Shown here: in pieces, positions 61,875-64,000 of the stretch
Position numbering within the stretch: position 1 is the first letter of the stretch
How the letters are laid out: the number at the start of each line of letters is the position of its first letter
Assembly: GCF_026230105.1 (NCBI RefSeq)
Contig: NC_079478.1
Coordinates: 31,387,653 to 31,451,652, forward strand
Direction: 5' to 3'
Source of the DNA: Diorhabda sublineata
Taxonomy: Eukaryota > Arthropoda > Insecta > Coleoptera > Chrysomelidae
Length of the DNA: 64,000 bases
The notes under the pieces: generated by a model
Database searches by the model: none
Told to the model about the DNA's origin: nothing
What the model saw: only the letters and a program-made list of their open reading frames with translations
Made by a program: the position numbers and the translations under genes

Positions 61875-62990
61875 CACGTAATATCCCTAGAGCTGCATAC
61901 ACCTTTCCCAGCGATTTCTATGAGTTCGGTACCATTTTTATTATAAGCATCATCAAGCTCCTCAAAATATACATTAACTCTCGACATTACCTCTTCATTG
62001 TTAGAAAATGTTTGGCTATCGAGACATTTTGTTAAGTCCTAGAACAGAAAATAGTCCGAAGTGATTACATCTGGCTAATAGGGTACATGAGGTTAATTCA
62101 TCAATTTTGGCCATTGTAATAACTGATGTGTGAGCTGGTGCATTGGCTTGATAAAACAACAATTCTCTTCCTAGCTAAATGCGCTCGTTTTTGCTTGATT
62201 TCTTCACTCAAAGGTTGTAATGAGTTCGCATAATACTCGTCGTTGATACAAAATGGCCAATAAAATTATACCACGCGCAATATGACCTTGCCTGCAGATG
62301 GAATGATCTATGCCTTCTCCCTTTCCATTGCTTTAATTCTTCTTTTGTTTCGGGTGTAAAGTGATGAAACCACGTTTCATCTATGGTTATGAAACGGCGC
62401 AGAAAATCGGCTTTACTTCTGTGAAAAATCGTCAAACAACCGATGAAAACAAATTCAAGACGCTTTTGTTTCATTATGAGCAAACGCGGCATCCACCTCG
62501 TACGCAGCTTTTTCATGTCCAAATTCTCAGTTAAAAAGCGATGTAACGCACTTTTTAAAATGCCTACTATGTCTGATAGCTGGCGGACTTTCAGTCGACG
62601 ATCATTCAGTACCACTTTGAAAATTTTCTTCAATATTTCGGAAGTCGTCATCTCATTTGTTCGATCACTGCAATGCTGGTCTTCGCAGGTCGTTATTAAC
62701 GAAGGAGTAGTCTCACTCAGAGTGGAATCTAGTTCAGTTTCTATATTGGTTGAGATAAGACCTTTCAAATTATCACATAACGATGACCAATTTTTTCCAT
62801 GTTTACAAATTCACTATTATTGATGCATGCCAAAAAAACGCTAAACAACGTGGCGTCTTCAAACTTGAGCTCTAATTCCTATTTAATTCTACATTGAAAA
62901 TAGAATACCTCATATCAAACTGAAAATTAGCTAAGATAATAATAATTCTGAGGCCAGGAAAAGAGCTTGATAGAGTAACATCCTAGCAAC

Positions 62991-63089
62991 CTATGAGTAT
63001 TCTTTCAGTGATCTCCAAGATTTGAACTTGGCAGGAAAATTTTCATAGTTTAAAAAAAGAAACTAATACTATCATATTAATTTGGGTTT
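62991..63089. other. short spacer
   Basis: Nothing recognisable. Confidence 0.4.
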
Positions 63090-64000
63090 GAACAGCAAAT
63101 CTCAACAATTCAATAAGTGCAGGGTTGTGGAACGAATCAATGAATATCATGAAAGTGAAAAATATTACTCTGCAATATTCCTGGACAGGTTTTTGACAAA
63201 GTGTGTGTGCAACCAATTATTATGAACTCGTAGATCATATATCAACAATAGATTCTTCCGAGTAAAATAAAATAATGAATACATAAGCGTACCCCAAGGA
63301 TGCTTTCAGTCCTCATACTATATCTATTATTTACAGGCGACCAGCCAACAGACACAAACATTACCATGGTCATATTCGCTTCTGATACAGCAATCCTTGC
63401 TTTTGACTAAAGCCCCAAAATAGCCACCATGCTCGGCAAAATAGTATGAGATTTGAAATGAGAACAAATCACAACATATACCATTTGCAATTCCCAAAAC
63501 CCATGAGGTGACAAAGTCTAATATCTGGATATACATCTGACCAGGAAGTTAAACTGAAGTAACTACATAGTGTCCAGAAGAAAACAATTGAATTGGGTTA
63601 TAAGTTAAGAAGTATGTTCAAATTTAACTTTGAACCATGTAGACTAGAATTATAGGGAGAAACGGAGAATGCAAATATTGAAATTATCCACATATATCAA
63701 TCCAAACTTCTAACATTGATACTAGGAGTTCCGTGGTTGTTTCATATGATAGTTATGGAAGAGATCATGCACTGTTATGCATCGTAGCAGACAATCGCGA
63801 GTATCAACATTTGCTGATAACTAATCAAAAACAGTGGCACTAATATCGGCAATAAGTTTTCCAGAACTGCATTTATAAGACTAAAGAAACAAACAGTTGA
63901 GTCCCTTTATCACAATTCAGACTGTGTCTGCATCATTCCATAGGAATGTCAATCTTTGCTCTGAATGTCATCAATATCGTACTGTTTTCTGTAACACATT
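63090..64000 (+). pseudogene. Jockey-type LINE reverse transcriptase, continuing past the window
   Basis: Shifting frames give EKYYSAIFLDRF, matching the EKKYCSAVFLDV..AFD block. Next comes VPQGCFQSSYYIYYLFTGDQ, matching GVPQGSVLGP.LY.LYTAD.P, then TNITMVIFASDTAILAF, matching FADDTAIL with the first catalytic D changed to S. Further on, LDIHLTRKLNWSNYIVSRRK then QLNW matches LG..LD.RLTW..HI..KR.QL. The last 100 bases (CHHQSV-like HRNVNLCSECHQY) are the C-terminal end region. Many stops and frameshifts make it inactive. The right boundary is beyond the window. Confidence 0.75.

Larger units (their letters stand above)
61455..62990 (-). pseudogene. mariner element with broken transposase, carrying a nested insertion
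   Basis: The transposase runs on the minus strand from an ATG at 62800. After an early stop the main frame (62768-62208) reads KGLISTNIETELDSTLSE, a helix-turn-helix region (RRLKVRQLSDIVGI, LTENLDMKKL, RWMPRLL) and the first catalytic block TIDETWFHHFTPETKEELKQ. The catalytic aspartate of the second block is lost: the DNA reads QANAPAH instead of QDNAPAH near 62142. The third block is scrambled. The C-terminal end reads KCMQL*GYYV, then the 348-bp insert, then EN and stop. The 3' terminal repeat begins about 61455 (ATACGAGGATGGTCC). The 5' repeat is doubtful, near 62953-62990. It belongs to the same subfamily as the 1.2 and 2.5 kb fragments. Confidence 0.9.

Noticed and set aside
1..64000. 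tRNA, rRNA genes, CRISPR arrays, bacterial operons
   Set aside because: No cloverleaf, rRNA signature, spaced direct repeats or clustered intact genes were seen; the composition and content are those of an animal genome.

Overview
The window looks like nuclear DNA of an insect, possibly a beetle. It is about two-thirds A+T by eye and has no bacterial-style gene packing, operons or long intact reading frames. What can be recognised is a graveyard of animal transposable elements: mariner-type transposases of several lineages, another Tc/mariner/IS630-like DDE transposase, a hAT element, Penelope-like sequence, and non-LTR retrotransposons resembling RTE, R1/Jockey, I and CR1/Jockey types. Nearly every recognisable coding stretch carries stops, frameshifts or deletions, so it is called a pseudogene here. 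The organism assignment rests on this repertoire and on base composition, not on a host gene.

Layout. 1-3 kb: two related internally deleted mariner copies and one DDE-transposase end fragment. 4.27-4.83 kb: a foldback repeat. 6.9-7.8 kb: a Tc1-like helix-turn-helix remnant and an unrecognised 155-codon frame. 8.1-9.2 kb: a local tandem duplication. 11-15 kb: a short inverted-repeat element, a 53-codon frame and a degenerate repeat cluster. 19-24 kb: a (TA)33 microsatellite, a LINE, a SINE-like tRNA head and two mariner fragments on opposite strands. 27-28 kb: LINE with endonuclease-side sequence. 32-38 kb: mariner, RTE tail, DDE transposase and another mariner remnant. 40.9-43.6 kb: the best candidate for host coding sequence, a putative signal-peptide exon with a good splice donor and a possible phase-compatible second exon. 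44.4-46.3 kb: an RTE-like LINE split by a hAT deletion derivative with an 8-bp target duplication. 49-54 kb: LINE, mariner and Penelope-like remnants. 57-59.4 kb: two LINE ends and a Penelope-LTR-like stretch with a hammerhead-like core. 59.9-62.9 kb: two nearly identical palindrome-rich 348-bp elements, the second sitting inside a mariner. 63.1-64 kb: a Jockey-type LINE running off the edge.

The most notable signal is the pair of 348-bp elements at 59909-60256 and 61527-61874. Each has a 96-nt hairpin, a perfect 36-bp palindrome and an asymmetric inverted repeat, and differs from the other at only about four positions. One is a clean insertion between the last valine codon and the stop region of a dead mariner, which defines its ends closely and shows no target-site duplication. 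This resembles non-autonomous Helitron2/Helentron architecture or a new foldback family; the class is not proven. No functional pathway or operon is present. Regions not mentioned hold no gene that can be supported by reading.
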